A stretch of DNA of 64,000 nt. It comes from HXMU1420-2 sp034670145 (GTDB lineage Bacteria > Pseudomonadota > Alphaproteobacteria > Rhodobacterales > Rhodobacteraceae). The notes beneath the pieces were generated by a model. That model was not told the origin of the DNA. It saw only the letters and a list, made by a program, of their open reading frames with translations, and made no database searches. This document shows, one piece after another, positions 1 through 8,355 of the stretch. Position numbers and translations under genes: made by a program. The DNA lies in assembly GCA_034670145.1 (NCBI GenBank), contig JAXMOA010000002.1, positions 248,001-312,000 of the forward strand. Reading direction: 5' to 3'. Numbering within the stretch: the first letter of the stretch is position 1; every line of letters begins with the position of its first letter.

Positions 1-631
1 CGCGGGTCATCAGCGGCAGGTCCAGATCGCTTTGGCGAAAAACCAGTGCATTTTGCGGTGCGCCAAAGGCGACATCGCAGCCGAAAAACCGCTGAAATTC
101 ACGAATGCCGGAATTGCGCGGGTGCGACAGGCGCAGATTCCGAAGCGTGAAGTCCCGGTTTGAAAACTGGCGCATGGCAGAAATGATACCGACCGCGCCA
201 AACTCCAGGTATTGCCGCCGCTTGACGCTGATCGGAACATCAAAGAACCAGCGGACTTCGCCTGTATTGTCCAGATCACTCACATCCATGATCACCGCGT
301 CGCTGAAAACCTGGCTGTAGCGCGCCGTGTTCTTGAGCATATCCCGCATGGTTGGCGCAGAGAGCCCAACATAGGCCAATGCGCCAACGCGTTGCATGCG
401 TCGACGTGTGCCCCGATGAAAGCCCAGCAAATCGTCGTCGGTAATGTCCGCGGCCCGTTCAAATAGCGCAGCCAGGCTGTCAAACCGGACCATGGCCCCA
501 TCCCGGCGCAGATCCTCAGGGCGCAGGTCCAGTCCCTCCAGCAAGGTTTCCGGAGGAATACCCTGATTGGCCAGGTCCTCCATCAGAACCTTGCCATAGA
601 CCGCTCCGTGTTGGGGTGGAATATAAGGCAT
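1..631 (-). CDS. AraC-family transcriptional regulator, 3'-truncated by the window edge
   Basis: The reading frame opens at an ATG (629-631, minus strand) and stays open through position 1, giving about 210 residues. The visible part has the character of the N-terminal effector-binding half of OruR-like AraC regulators (arabinose-binding-like fold): a helical start, then a segment containing RRMQRVGALAYVGLSAPTM, then a mixed strand/helix region. The DNA-binding C-terminal helix-turn-helix would lie beyond the left edge and is not seen. It is on the same strand as edd-eda, 73 bp downstream of eda, so it could be co-transcribed with the Entner-Doudoroff genes or be independent. The effector is unknown. 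The family call rests on pattern recognition of the N-terminal domain only. Confidence 0.65.
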   Translation of the reverse strand, partial: MPYIPPQHGAVYGKVLMEDLANQGIPPETLLEGLDLRPEDLRRDGAMVRFDSLAALFERAADITDDDLLGFHRGTRRRMQRVGALAYVGLSAPTMRDMLKNTARYSQVFSDAVIMDVSDLDNTGEVRWFFDVPISVKRRQYLEFGAVGIISAMRQFSNRDFTLRNLRLSHPRNSGIREFQRFFGCDVAFGAPQNALVFRQSDLDLPLMTR

Positions 632-704
632 AATTGACTGGTCGCACCAATTTGAACGTAACAACGGCTGCTATCACGTCTTATTGAGCCTGTGTCTGTC
701 AAGT

Positions 705-1358
705 CTAATTAGCGTTGTTGAGACCTGCCGCGGTGCGGGCGAGCATTTCAATCGCGCTCCAGTCGCCTTTTGACATCAGATCAGCGGGGGCAACCCAGCT
801 GCCGCCGACACAGGTGACATTGGGCAGTGACAGGTATGTCGGCGCATTGGCCGGGCTGACGCCGCCTGTCGGACAGAACTGGATGCGCGGCAAAGGAGAG
901 GCAAGCGCGCCAAGCGCCTTTGCGCCGCCGGAGGCTTCGGCCGGAAAGAACTTCATCATGTCATAGCCACGTTCAAACAATCGCATCGCCTCGGTCGCGG
1001 TGGCTGCCCCTGGCAGCAAGGGCAGATCGCGGTCTTCGCAAGAGGCCAGCAGCGTGTCAGTCGCGCCGGGGGACACACCGAACTTCGCGCCCGCCGCGAT
1101 GGCGCTGTCCACGTCAATATCGGTCAAAAGCGTGCCGGCACCAACGACGCCGCCCGCCACCTCAGACATTTCGCGGATCGCCTGCAAGGCGATCGGTGTG
1201 CGCAGTGTCACCTCCAGCACAGGAAGCCCACCGGCGACCAGGGCTTCGGCCAGGGGGCGCGCATGGGTGATATCGTGGATAACCAGCACCGGCACGACCG
1301 GGGCCAGGGCGCATATTTCGCGGGTGCGCTGGCTTGCCTCTTGGGGGGAAAGGGCCAT
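705..1358 (-). CDS. eda: KDPG/KHG aldolase (2-keto-3-deoxy-6-phosphogluconate aldolase)
   Basis: This is the class I aldolase that splits 2-keto-3-deoxy-6-phosphogluconate into pyruvate and glyceraldehyde-3-phosphate, the second Entner-Doudoroff step, in the cytoplasm. The 217-residue product has the usual family length. It shows the catalytic glutamate in LEVTLRT (Glu49), the GAGTL phosphate-side motif (residues 73-77) and the Schiff-base lysine in YDMMKFFPAE (Lys136), followed by the phosphate-binding PTGGV. An upstream in-frame start would add 27 residues inside edd. The ATG at 1358 was preferred because it gives the normal N-terminus and sits one base after the edd stop. The tight junction implies one edd-eda transcript and translational coupling. 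Confidence 0.95.
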   Translation of the reverse strand: MALSPQEASQRTREICALAPVVPVLVIHDITHARPLAEALVAGGLPVLEVTLRTPIALQAIREMSEVAGGVVGAGTLLTDIDVDSAIAAGAKFGVSPGATDTLLASCEDRDLPLLPGAATATEAMRLFERGYDMMKFFPAEASGGAKALGALASPLPRIQFCPTGGVSPANAPTYLSLPNVTCVGGSWVAPADLMSKGDWSAIEMLARTAAGLNNAN

Positions 1359-1359
1359 T

Positions 1360-3165
1360 TCAGCCTCCGAATATGGTTGCTCCGGCATCGGCGGGTCCAA
1401 CCGATGTCCGGAAAAGAGAAAACAATTCGCGGCCAACACCTGCTGTATTGCCTGACAGGTCGGCGGTGGCGGCGGGGCGCTCCAATACGCCGGGTGTCAG
1501 TATGTCGAGCGTGCCGGTGTTTCCGTCCACGCGCAGGATGTCCCCATCCTTTAGCCGAGCAATGGCGCCACTGTCCAATGCTTCGGGGCAGACATGGATC
1601 GCTGCTGGCACTTTGCCCGAGGCGCCGGACATACGCCCGTCTGTGACCAGAGCAACCTGATGGCCACGCGCTTGCAGGATCGACAGGATCGGAGTCAGCC
1701 CATGCAGTTCGGGCATCCCGTTTGCCTTGGGGCCTTGAAACCGGACAACAATGATCACATCAGAGGTGAACGCACCGTCATGGAAGGCCATCTTGACACT
1801 GTCCTGATCACTGAAAACACGGGCTGGTGCCTGGATCACCCGATGCTCTGGCGCAACGGCCGAAACTTTCATTACCGCTGTGCCCAGCGACCCGGCCAGG
1901 CGTTTGAGCCCCCCGGTGGCCTGAAAAGGATCTGAAATGGGGCGCAGGATACGATCATTCAGGGTTTGGGTGGTGCCGGCCTCCCAGCTCAGGGTGCCGT
2001 CCTTCAATTTGGGTTCTTGCGTATAGTGTGCCAGGCCAGTGCCCGCGACTGTGCGCGTGTCTGGATGCAGCAATCCGGCTTCCAGCAGGGCGGCAATGAC
2101 ACAGCCCAACCCACCGGCGGCATGGAAGTGGTTCACATCGGCCAGACCATTCGGATAGATGCGGGCCAGCAATGGGACGATGTCAGACAGATCAGAGAAA
2201 TCCTGCCAATCCAGTATGATACCGCCCGCTCTTGCCATGGCGATCAGATGAATCAACAGGTTGGTCGAGCCGCCCGTCGCATGTAACCCTACGATGGCAT
2301 TCACAAAGGCGCGTTCGTCCAGCACGTCGCAAACCGGGGTGTATTCATTGCCAAGCGCACTCAGCGTCAGGGCAGTCTGGGCGCCCTGACGGGTCAGTGC
2401 TTCGCGCAGATCGGTGCCCGGATTGACAAAGCTGGCACCGGGCAGATGCAGACCCATGAACTCCATAAGCATCTGATTGGTATTGGCCGTGCCATAGAAC
2501 GTGCAGGTGCCCGGCCCATGGTAAGAGGCCATTTCTGCCGCCATCAGCGCATCGCGCCCGACCTCTCCGGCGGCAAATTGCTGGCGGATTTTGGCCTTTT
2601 CATCGTTGGGCAGGCCGCTGGTCATCGGGCCGGCTGGCAAAAAGACCGCCGGCAAATGACCAAAGGTCTGGGCCGCGATGACCAGGCCCGGTACGATCTT
2701 GTCGCAGACGCCCAGATAGGTGACCGCGTCAAAGGTGTTATGGCTGAGCGCGATACCCGCGGCCATGGCAATGGCGTCGCGCGAAAACAGGCTGAGCTCC
2801 ATGCCCACCTCGCCCTGGGTGACCCCATCGCACATCGCGGGCACGCCGCCGGCGACCTGGGCTGTTGCGCCCACATCGCGCGCGGCCTGGCGGATCAGGT
2901 CGGGGTAGTGTTCAAACGGCTGGTGCGCTGAAAGCATGTCATTATAGGCGGTCACAATCCCCAGATTTGGGGTCTTGCCGGCTGCCAGCGAAACTTGGTC
3001 CGGACCGGCGGCCGCAAACGCATGGGCCTGACCTGCGCAGCTGAGATGCGCCCGCGCCGGGCCTTTTCGGCCAGCGGCCCGCATGCGGGCCAGATACGCC
3101 TGACGGGGTTCTTCGCTGCGCTCAATAATGCGCGCTGTTACATCCTGTACGGTTCGGTGCAGCAT
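1360..3165 (-). CDS. edd: 6-phosphogluconate dehydratase
   Basis: Edd converts 6-phosphogluconate to KDPG, the committing step of the Entner-Doudoroff pathway. The 601-residue product matches the family length. It contains the IlvD/Edd signature, with cysteines expected to ligate the 4Fe-4S cluster in GVPAMCDGVTQGEVGMELS, in LGVCDKIVPG and in PGTCTFYGTANTNQ, and the GRMSGASGKVPAAIH motif near the C-terminus. The ATG at 3165 is preceded by a GGGGA-type ribosome-binding site. The gene overlaps nothing upstream and is followed after one base by eda, so the two form a classic edd-eda operon. The 173-bp gap to gap on its upstream side holds no obvious operator; only a weak 6-bp stem (3283-3288 with 3299-3304) was seen. 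Confidence 0.96.
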   Translation of the reverse strand: MLHRTVQDVTARIIERSEEPRQAYLARMRAAGRKGPARAHLSCAGQAHAFAAAGPDQVSLAAGKTPNLGIVTAYNDMLSAHQPFEHYPDLIRQAARDVGATAQVAGGVPAMCDGVTQGEVGMELSLFSRDAIAMAAGIALSHNTFDAVTYLGVCDKIVPGLVIAAQTFGHLPAVFLPAGPMTSGLPNDEKAKIRQQFAAGEVGRDALMAAEMASYHGPGTCTFYGTANTNQMLMEFMGLHLPGASFVNPGTDLREALTRQGAQTALTLSALGNEYTPVCDVLDERAFVNAIVGLHATGGSTNLLIHLIAMARAGGIILDWQDFSDLSDIVPLLARIYPNGLADVNHFHAAGGLGCVIAALLEAGLLHPDTRTVAGTGLAHYTQEPKLKDGTLSWEAGTTQTLNDRILRPISDPFQATGGLKRLAGSLGTAVMKVSAVAPEHRVIQAPARVFSDQDSVKMAFHDGAFTSDVIIVVRFQGPKANGMPELHGLTPILSILQARGHQVALVTDGRMSGASGKVPAAIHVCPEALDSGAIARLKDGDILRVDGNTGTLDILTPGVLERPAATADLSGNTAGVGRELFSLFRTSVGPADAGATIFGG

Positions 3166-3338
3166 CGGGTCCCCTGTGCTGGATCTGGTTGCCTAGTCCG
3201 TTTTCACCCGGCGGAAGCGACCGGTGGATATGTCAATTGCTCCTGGGTACTGATGGTCCTGTATGCTGGCCGATCCCGCGCGGCTGTTTCTGTCTCGCAA
3301 CAGCAAACGCGCGCATCATCTGTCAGAAAGGGGTCCAC

Positions 3339-4346
3339 CTAACCCTGGATCAAGCCTGCCATATGTCGGCCCGTGTCCAGCATGCGGTTGGAGAAGCCCC
3401 ATTCATTGTCATACCAACTGACAACGCGCACCAGCCCATCGGCCGTCACAACGGTCTGTTGAGAGGCAAAGCAGGACGAATGTGAATCATGGTTGAAGTC
3501 TATGGAAACAAGCGGATCTTGCTCATAGGACAAAACACCGGCCAATTCATTGGCGGCGGCGGCTTCCATTGCCGCGTTGATGCCCTCTACCGTCGCCTCA
3601 CGCTCTGGCACAAAGCTGAGATCGACCAGCGAGACATTTGGCGTCGGCACGCGGATGGCTGACCCCTCCAGGCGACCGGCAAGATTTGGCAATACCAATG
3701 AGATGGCCTTGGCTGCGCCGGTTGACGTGGGGATCATCGACATGGCCGCTGCCCGCGCACGGTACAGATCCTTATGGTCGCTGTCATGGGTGGGTTGATC
3801 ACCGGTGTATGCGTGGATGGTCGTCATATAGCCGGTTTTGATCCCGACCGTGCGTTCCAGAACCGCCGCAACCGGGGCCAGGCAATTCGTGGTGCAGGAC
3901 GCGTTTGATACGACCAGGTCATCATGCGACAACTCGGTGTGATTGACGCCGTATACAACCGTGCGATCGGCATCTTTGCCTGGGGCCGAAATCAGAACAC
4001 GCTTTGAGCCGTTTTCCAAATGCTGCGCCGCATCCGCTCTGGTCGTGAACCGACCGGTGCATTCCAGCGCCACATCCACATCGGCCCAGGGCAGGGCAGC
4101 CGGGTCGCGCTCTGCCGTCAGGCGAATGCTGTGGCGCCCGACCGTCAGGCTGTCCCCCTTGAGTTCGACATCCTGGCCCAACCGCCCATGCACGCTGTCA
4201 TATTTCAACAGATGAACCAAACGTTCTGGCGGAGCCAGATCATTGATTGCCACAATCGTCACATCGCCCGGGTCATTCTCCAACAAAGCGCGCAAAACGC
4301 CTCTGCCGATCCGTCCAAAACCGTTGATTGCAAAGCTATAAGGCAT
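3339..4346 (-). CDS. gap: Glyceraldehyde-3-phosphate dehydrogenase (phosphorylating)
   Basis: The enzyme oxidises glyceraldehyde-3-phosphate to 1,3-bisphosphoglycerate, taking up one product of the neighbouring Eda. The 335-residue chain begins with the dinucleotide-binding GFGRIGR, has Asp36 at the end of the second strand (AINDL, typical of NAD preference), the catalytic cysteine in SNASCTTNCLAP (Cys151) and the catalytic histidine in TTIHAYTGDQ (His178). The start has a good GGAGGG ribosome-binding site seven bases upstream. A perfect LacI-type palindrome lies 22-37 bp upstream of the start codon, so expression is probably controlled by a sugar-responsive LacI repressor not encoded here. 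Gene order (gap, edd, eda on one strand) suggests a shared role in sugar catabolism; a second gap elsewhere cannot be excluded. Confidence 0.95.
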   Translation of the reverse strand: MPYSFAINGFGRIGRGVLRALLENDPGDVTIVAINDLAPPERLVHLLKYDSVHGRLGQDVELKGDSLTVGRHSIRLTAERDPAALPWADVDVALECTGRFTTRADAAQHLENGSKRVLISAPGKDADRTVVYGVNHTELSHDDLVVSNASCTTNCLAPVAAVLERTVGIKTGYMTTIHAYTGDQPTHDSDHKDLYRARAAAMSMIPTSTGAAKAISLVLPNLAGRLEGSAIRVPTPNVSLVDLSFVPEREATVEGINAAMEAAAANELAGVLSYEQDPLVSIDFNHDSHSSCFASQQTVVTADGLVRVVSWYDNEWGFSNRMLDTGRHMAGLIQG

Positions 4347-4367
4347 ATCACGCCCTCCAGGATGCTG

Positions 4368-4383
4368 TTGTTAGCGCTAACAA
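4368..4383. promoter_or_regulatory. LacI-family operator candidate upstream of gap
   Basis: TTGTTAGCGCTAACAA is a perfect 16-bp palindrome with the central CG dyad typical of LacI/GntR-type sugar repressors. It sits 22-37 bp upstream of the gap start codon, a position where a bound repressor would block transcription. No LacI-family gene is visible in the window, so the regulator is unidentified. No copy was seen before edd. Confidence 0.7.
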
Positions 4384-4453
4384 TCATGTTCGCAAAAAAA
4401 AAGCAAGCCCCGGTTTCCCAAGGCTTGCCAAATTACTCGGATTTTGGACGCGG

Positions 4454-5731
4454 TCAGGCGGCGTTTGTGCTGTTTCGGTTTGCGGCCCGGCGGCGCGGCT
4501 TGGGCGCGTTGCTGTCGATGAAATCCAGCACCAAAGGCCGGATATTGTTGCGCCAGCTTTTTCCGGCAAAGATCCCATAATGGCCTGCGCCTGGTTCCAG
4601 GTGGCTGGCTTTCAGGTTGTCAGACAGGCCCGTCAACAGATCCAGCGCGGCGACACATTGGCCGGGTGCGGAGATATCGTCATTCGCGCCTTCGACCGTT
4701 TTGACCGCAACCTTTGTGATCTTGCCGATATCAACCTTGTGACCGTCGACCACAAATTCATTCTTGGCGATTTCGTGGTTTTTGAAAATGCGGTCCACGG
4801 TGGACAGGTAGAATTCCGCCGTCATGTCCATCACTGCCAGATATTCGTCATAGAACCGGTTGTGACTATCATGGTCCGACGCTTCGCCACGCGAAACCCG
4901 CATGATCTGTTCGTAAAACGCGTGGCCATGGCGGTCAGAGTTCATCGACATGAACGACGTCAGCTGGAGCAGTCCGGGATAAACCATACGCCCGACGCCT
5001 GCATATTTGAACCCGACCCGTTGGATCATCGTTTCCTCAAGCTGGCCCATTGTAACGCTGCGGCCAAAATCGGTCACCTCGGTCGGCGCCGCGCCAGGAT
5101 CAATGGGCCCCCCGATCAAGGTCAGGGTGCGTGGCTGTGCATCGGGGTCCAACTCGGCCAGATAGGCCGTGGCAGCCAGAGTCAGCGGTGCGGGCTGGCA
5201 GACGGCAATTACATTGGTGTCCGGCCCCAGAATACGCATGAACTCCATCAGGTAGAGCGTGTAGTCTTCGATGTCGAATTTACCGGCGCTGACTGGAATG
5301 TCCCGCGCGTTATGCCAGTCGGTGACATAGAGGTCGCAATCACCGATCAGCGATTGCACGGTGCTGCGCAGCAGCGTGGCGTAATGGCCAGACATCGGAG
5401 CCACGAGCAAAACTTTGCGTTTGCTGGGCGCGCGGCCATTGATGCGGAAACGGATCAGATCGCCAAAGGGGCGCTCGATTACGGTTTGCACATCAACCAG
5501 ATGATCGCGTCCGTCTTCGCCGGTGACGGTGCGGATGTTCCAATCCGGCTTGACCACCATCCGCGCGAAGGCCCGTTCTGTAACCTCGCCCCAGGCGGCC
5601 ATCCAGGACACCGCCGGATTTGGTATCGCAGAGATGGATGGATAAGACGCAAATGCCTTGGCCGAGGCGCCCATCCACTGTTGCGTGTTTCGGGCCGCTT
5701 CCATCAGATCGTAGGTCATCATATAACGCAT
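4454..5731 (-). CDS. phaZ: Intracellular polyhydroxyalkanoate depolymerase
   Basis: PhaZ mobilises native PHB granules by hydrolysing the polyester inside the cell. The 425-residue protein has the intracellular PhaZ layout: the start MRYMMTYDLMEAARN, an alpha/beta-hydrolase core with the nucleophile in VIAVCQPAP (Cys178, a cysteine lipase-type box), a second conserved block around TGLSDNLKASH, and a C-terminal HYGIF block holding the likely catalytic histidine. A longer in-frame start exists 63 bases upstream. The ATG at 5731 was chosen because it is preceded by AGGAGA at good spacing and gives the family N-terminus. The C-terminus is basic (KPRRRAANRN). It is transcribed divergently from phaC across a 102-bp control region that holds a PhaR-type palindrome. 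Confidence 0.93.
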   Translation of the reverse strand: MRYMMTYDLMEAARNTQQWMGASAKAFASYPSISAIPNPAVSWMAAWGEVTERAFARMVVKPDWNIRTVTGEDGRDHLVDVQTVIERPFGDLIRFRINGRAPSKRKVLLVAPMSGHYATLLRSTVQSLIGDCDLYVTDWHNARDIPVSAGKFDIEDYTLYLMEFMRILGPDTNVIAVCQPAPLTLAATAYLAELDPDAQPRTLTLIGGPIDPGAAPTEVTDFGRSVTMGQLEETMIQRVGFKYAGVGRMVYPGLLQLTSFMSMNSDRHGHAFYEQIMRVSRGEASDHDSHNRFYDEYLAVMDMTAEFYLSTVDRIFKNHEIAKNEFVVDGHKVDIGKITKVAVKTVEGANDDISAPGQCVAALDLLTGLSDNLKASHLEPGAGHYGIFAGKSWRNNIRPLVLDFIDSNAPKPRRRAANRNSTNAA

Positions 5732-5797
5732 AAGTATCTCCTGCTCGGCATTCGCCGGACTATTGGTCGCTTTGCCCATGGCGGTCCAGTTCATTCA

Positions 5798-5812
5798 TTC
5801 TGCACAGCAGAA
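5798..5812. promoter_or_regulatory. PhaR-type operator between phaZ and phaC
   Basis: TTCTGCACAGCAGAA is a perfect inverted repeat with 6-bp arms and a 3-bp spacer. Its core CTGC-N3-GCAG matches the binding core that I recall for the PHB-responsive repressor PhaR of Paracoccus denitrificans. It lies 22 bp upstream of phaC and in the divergent phaZ promoter region, so it could affect both genes. Binding is inferred from the match and from the two similar sites before phaP. Confidence 0.72.
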
Positions 5813-5833
5813 AAAGATTTGAAAGTGATTAAT

Positions 5834-7624
5834 ATGACAAGTGATCGTGAAAATTTAAGTGAGATTTCGGCGGAAGGCATTGATAAGCTGACGCAAAACC
5901 TGGAAAAGGTCGAAGTTCTGTCGCGACGCTTGATTGACGCGATGACACATAAAACACCCCACAAAGCGGCTTTGGACGGTCCGAATCAGGATCTTTATGC
6001 AAAGGCAGCATCGGCATATTGGGCCGAAGCCATCAATGATCCGGCCAAGATCATGGAGCATCAGGTCCAATACTGGAGCAAATCAGTCCTGCATTTTGTC
6101 GAGGCGCAGCAGGCCTTCGCAAAGGGAGCTTTTGCTGCTCCGGAGAATCCAGGCGAGAAAGATCGGCGTTTTGCAAACCCTCTGTGGGATTCTCATCCTT
6201 TCTTCAATTTCGTGAAGCAACAGTATCAGATCAATTCCAAAGCGATCAAACAGGCCGTCGAAGGGCTTGAGGATTTGAGCGAGCAGGACAAGCGACGGTT
6301 GTCATATTTCTCTAATCAGATCGTTGACATGATGGCGCCCACCAATTTTCTGGCGACCAACCCTGACGCATTGGAAAAGGCGGTCGAGACCGAAGGACAG
6401 TCCCTGATCGACGGGCTCGAAAACCTGGTGAGCGATCTGGAGGCCAACAATGGCGAGTTGGTTGTGCGATTGGCCGATGAGAACGCTTTTGAGTTGGGCC
6501 GCAACATTGCGACTACGCCGGGCGATGTGGTGTATCGCAACCGTATGATCGAAATGATCCAGTATAAACCGGCCACCGAGCAGGTTTACGAAATCCCGAT
6601 CGTGCTGTTCCCGCCATGGATCAACAAATTCTACATCCTCGATCTGAAAACGCAAAACAGCATGATCAAATGGATCACCGAGCAGGGCTATACCTTGTTT
6701 GTTGTCAGCTGGGTCAATCCGGACGCCTCGCATGCTGATGTAGGTATGGAAGACTATATGGAAGACGGTTTTCTGGCCGCGATCCGCGAAGCAAAATCCA
6801 TCTGCGGGGTGAAACAGGTCAATGCCGTGGGCTACTGCATCGCGGGCACGACACTCAGCATGGTTTTGTCCCTGCTGAAACAGCGGGGTGACAAGTCGAT
6901 CAAATCCGCGACCTTCTTTACCGCGCTGACTGACTTTTCCGAACAAGGAGAGTTTACGCCGTTCCTTCAGAATGACTTTATCGACGGGATCGAAGCCGAA
7001 GTTGTAGAGCAGGGCTATCTGCGCTCTTACATTTTGTCGCGCACATTCAGCTATCTGAGGTCCAACGATCTGATTTATGGGCCGGCCATCCGTAGCTACA
7101 TGTTGGGTGAAACACCGCCTGCGTTTGATCTGTTGTATTGGAACGGAGACAGCACAAACCTGCCACGCAAAATGACGGTGCAGTATCTGCGGGGCCTATG
7201 TCAGCGAAATGAATTTGCCGACGGCGGAATCGAAATGATGGATCATCTTTTGCGCGTAGAGGAGGTGGATGTGCCGCTTATGTCGATCACTTGCGAAACG
7301 GACCACATCGCTGCCTGGAAGGATGGGTATAGGGGCGTGCAGAAGATGGGGTCCAAGAACAAGACTTTCATCGTGTCAGAATCTGGTCACATCGCGGGGA
7401 TCGTGAACCCGCCGAGCAAGAAGAAATACGGACACTACACGAATGAGGATCTGTCCCTTGAAGCGGATGACTGGCTGGCTTCGGCCGATTTTCATGAGGG
7501 GTCCTGGTGGCCACGCTGGGAGAGTTGGCTACGCAAACGGTCCGGCAAACTGATCGAGGCCCGCTCTCCGGGGGACGAGGATCATCCCAGCTTGTGTGCC
7601 GCGCCGGGCACTTACGTATTGTAG
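5834..7624 (+). CDS. phaC: Class I poly(3-hydroxyalkanoate) synthase
   Basis: PhaC polymerises (R)-3-hydroxyacyl-CoA into PHB at the granule surface. The 596-residue length and the absence of a phaE partner indicate class I. The catalytic triad is readable: Cys335 in GYCIAGTT, Asp490 in TCETDHIAAW and His519 in SESGHIAG. The lipase-like box reads G-Y-C-I-A-G, with alanine where many class I enzymes have glycine two residues after the nucleophile. The open frame runs far upstream, opposite phaZ, but the ATG at 5834 gives the usual N-terminal region and lies in the divergent phaZ-phaC spacer; its ribosome-binding site is weak (GAAAG). No terminator was seen after the gene, so some transcripts may reach phaP. 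Confidence 0.95.
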   Translation: MTSDRENLSEISAEGIDKLTQNLEKVEVLSRRLIDAMTHKTPHKAALDGPNQDLYAKAASAYWAEAINDPAKIMEHQVQYWSKSVLHFVEAQQAFAKGAFAAPENPGEKDRRFANPLWDSHPFFNFVKQQYQINSKAIKQAVEGLEDLSEQDKRRLSYFSNQIVDMMAPTNFLATNPDALEKAVETEGQSLIDGLENLVSDLEANNGELVVRLADENAFELGRNIATTPGDVVYRNRMIEMIQYKPATEQVYEIPIVLFPPWINKFYILDLKTQNSMIKWITEQGYTLFVVSWVNPDASHADVGMEDYMEDGFLAAIREAKSICGVKQVNAVGYCIAGTTLSMVLSLLKQRGDKSIKSATFFTALTDFSEQGEFTPFLQNDFIDGIEAEVVEQGYLRSYILSRTFSYLRSNDLIYGPAIRSYMLGETPPAFDLLYWNGDSTNLPRKMTVQYLRGLCQRNEFADGGIEMMDHLLRVEEVDVPLMSITCETDHIAAWKDGYRGVQKMGSKNKTFIVSESGHIAGIVNPPSKKKYGHYTNEDLSLEADDWLASADFHEGSWWPRWESWLRKRSGKLIEARSPGDEDHPSLCAAPGTYVL

Positions 7625-7659
7625 GTCAGTGGGTCACAAGCTTTGGGTGGAAAAAATTG

Positions 7660-7670
7660 CTGCGATGCAG
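7660..7670. promoter_or_regulatory. PhaR-type operator, distal site before phaP
   Basis: CTGCGATGCAG is a perfect CTGC-N3-GCAG dyad. It is the first of two identical 11-bp cores upstream of phaP, with its centre 27 bp from that of the second. The pairing and the conserved spacer (GAT in both) support a repressor binding cooperatively on nearby DNA turns. Confidence 0.75.
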
Positions 7671-7684
7671 AAAGAGACTTGAAA

Positions 7685-7699
7685 TGCTGCGATGCAGCA
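7685..7699. promoter_or_regulatory. PhaR-type operator, proximal site before phaP
   Basis: TGCTGCGATGCAGCA is a perfect 15-bp inverted repeat containing the same CTGCGATGCAG core as the distal site. It ends 65 bp before the phaP start codon, within the expected promoter region. This fits the known scheme in which PhaR represses the phasin gene until PHB granules titrate it away. Confidence 0.78.
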
Positions 7700-7764
7700 A
7701 GTATATGTCTGTCAGCTGATAACTGCCTTTTCCCCCCGGATCAGCAATTATAGGATTGATAGAC

Positions 7765-8214
7765 ATGACAACTACTCCAGATTTCACCGCCGTTCTCAAA
7801 GATGTAATGGGTGCATTCCCTGTTGACACGAAAGCTATGGAAGATGCTTTCAAGACCACGGCTTCTTTGAACGAGAAACTTTCGGGTGTCGCTTTGGATG
7901 CTGCTGAAAAGTCGGCTGAAGTGTCCTCCAAATGGACCAAAGACACCCTGGAAAAGCTGGGCGCGATGTCCAAAGCGAAGACTGAGCCTGCGGATTATGC
8001 CAAGGCGATGACCGATTTCACGTCGGCGACTGCTGAGGTTGCTGCCGAGAATATGGCCGCTTTTGCTGAAATCGCGAAAAAAGTTCAGATGGACACCGTT
8101 GAGCTGATGATGGCTGCGGGCAAGGACATCTCGGAAGAAGCGACTGCGGTTGTGAAAAAAGCGACTGAAGAAGTGACTGCGGTTGCCAAAAAAGCGACTT
8201 CGGCTGCTGTTTGA
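7765..8214 (+). CDS. phaP: Phasin (PHB granule surface protein)
   Basis: Phasins coat PHB granules and control their number and size. The 149-residue product is almost entirely helical, rich in Ala, Lys, Glu and Thr, and lacks cysteine, as is typical of phasin_2-type proteins. The C-terminus carries a Lys-Lys-Ala-Thr repeat encoded by two imperfect 27-bp units. A TTG nine bases upstream could extend it by three residues, but the ATG at 7765 has an AGGA ribosome-binding site at good spacing. Two PhaR-type palindromes precede it and a strong intrinsic terminator follows it, so it is probably a highly expressed, individually regulated transcript between phaC and phaR. Confidence 0.9.
   Translation: MTTTPDFTAVLKDVMGAFPVDTKAMEDAFKTTASLNEKLSGVALDAAEKSAEVSSKWTKDTLEKLGAMSKAKTEPADYAKAMTDFTSATAEVAAENMAAFAEIAKKVQMDTVELMMAAGKDISEEATAVVKKATEEVTAVAKKATSAAV
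8140..8199 (+). repeat. Imperfect 27-bp direct repeat inside phaP
   Basis: Units at 8140-8166 and 8173-8199 share the pattern G(C/T)GACTGCGGTTG followed by AAAAAAGCGACT, differing at a few bases. They encode TAVVKKAT and TAVAKKAT in the basic C-terminal tail of the phasin. The repeat keeps the reading frame and probably reflects a helical, amphipathic granule-contact or PhaR-contact tail. Confidence 0.7.
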
Positions 8215-8267
8215 TATCTGAGATCTGATCCCGTCTCTGTCCCCGGATAGAGATCGGTCGAGATTGT

Positions 8268-8300
8268 GGGGCGGGTCTTTGGACCTGCCCCTTTCTTTTT
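8268..8300 (+). terminator. Rho-independent terminator after phaP
   Basis: A 10-bp stem (8268-8277 paired with 8282-8291, one G-U pair) closes a TTTG loop and is followed by TTTCTTTTT. It lies 54 bp after the phaP stop and would separate phaP from phaR transcription. Confidence 0.9.
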
Positions 8301-8355
8301 GCGCTGCACTCGCATAATCTGAGGCGCAACTTACATGTCCGGGAGGGATCTAGAC

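Noticed and set aside
4328..7624. A single 1098-codon plus-strand open frame running opposite phaZ into phaC
   Set aside because: The first 1.5 kb is antisense to phaZ with no similarity to anything and reflects high GC content. Only the part from 5834 is PhaC.
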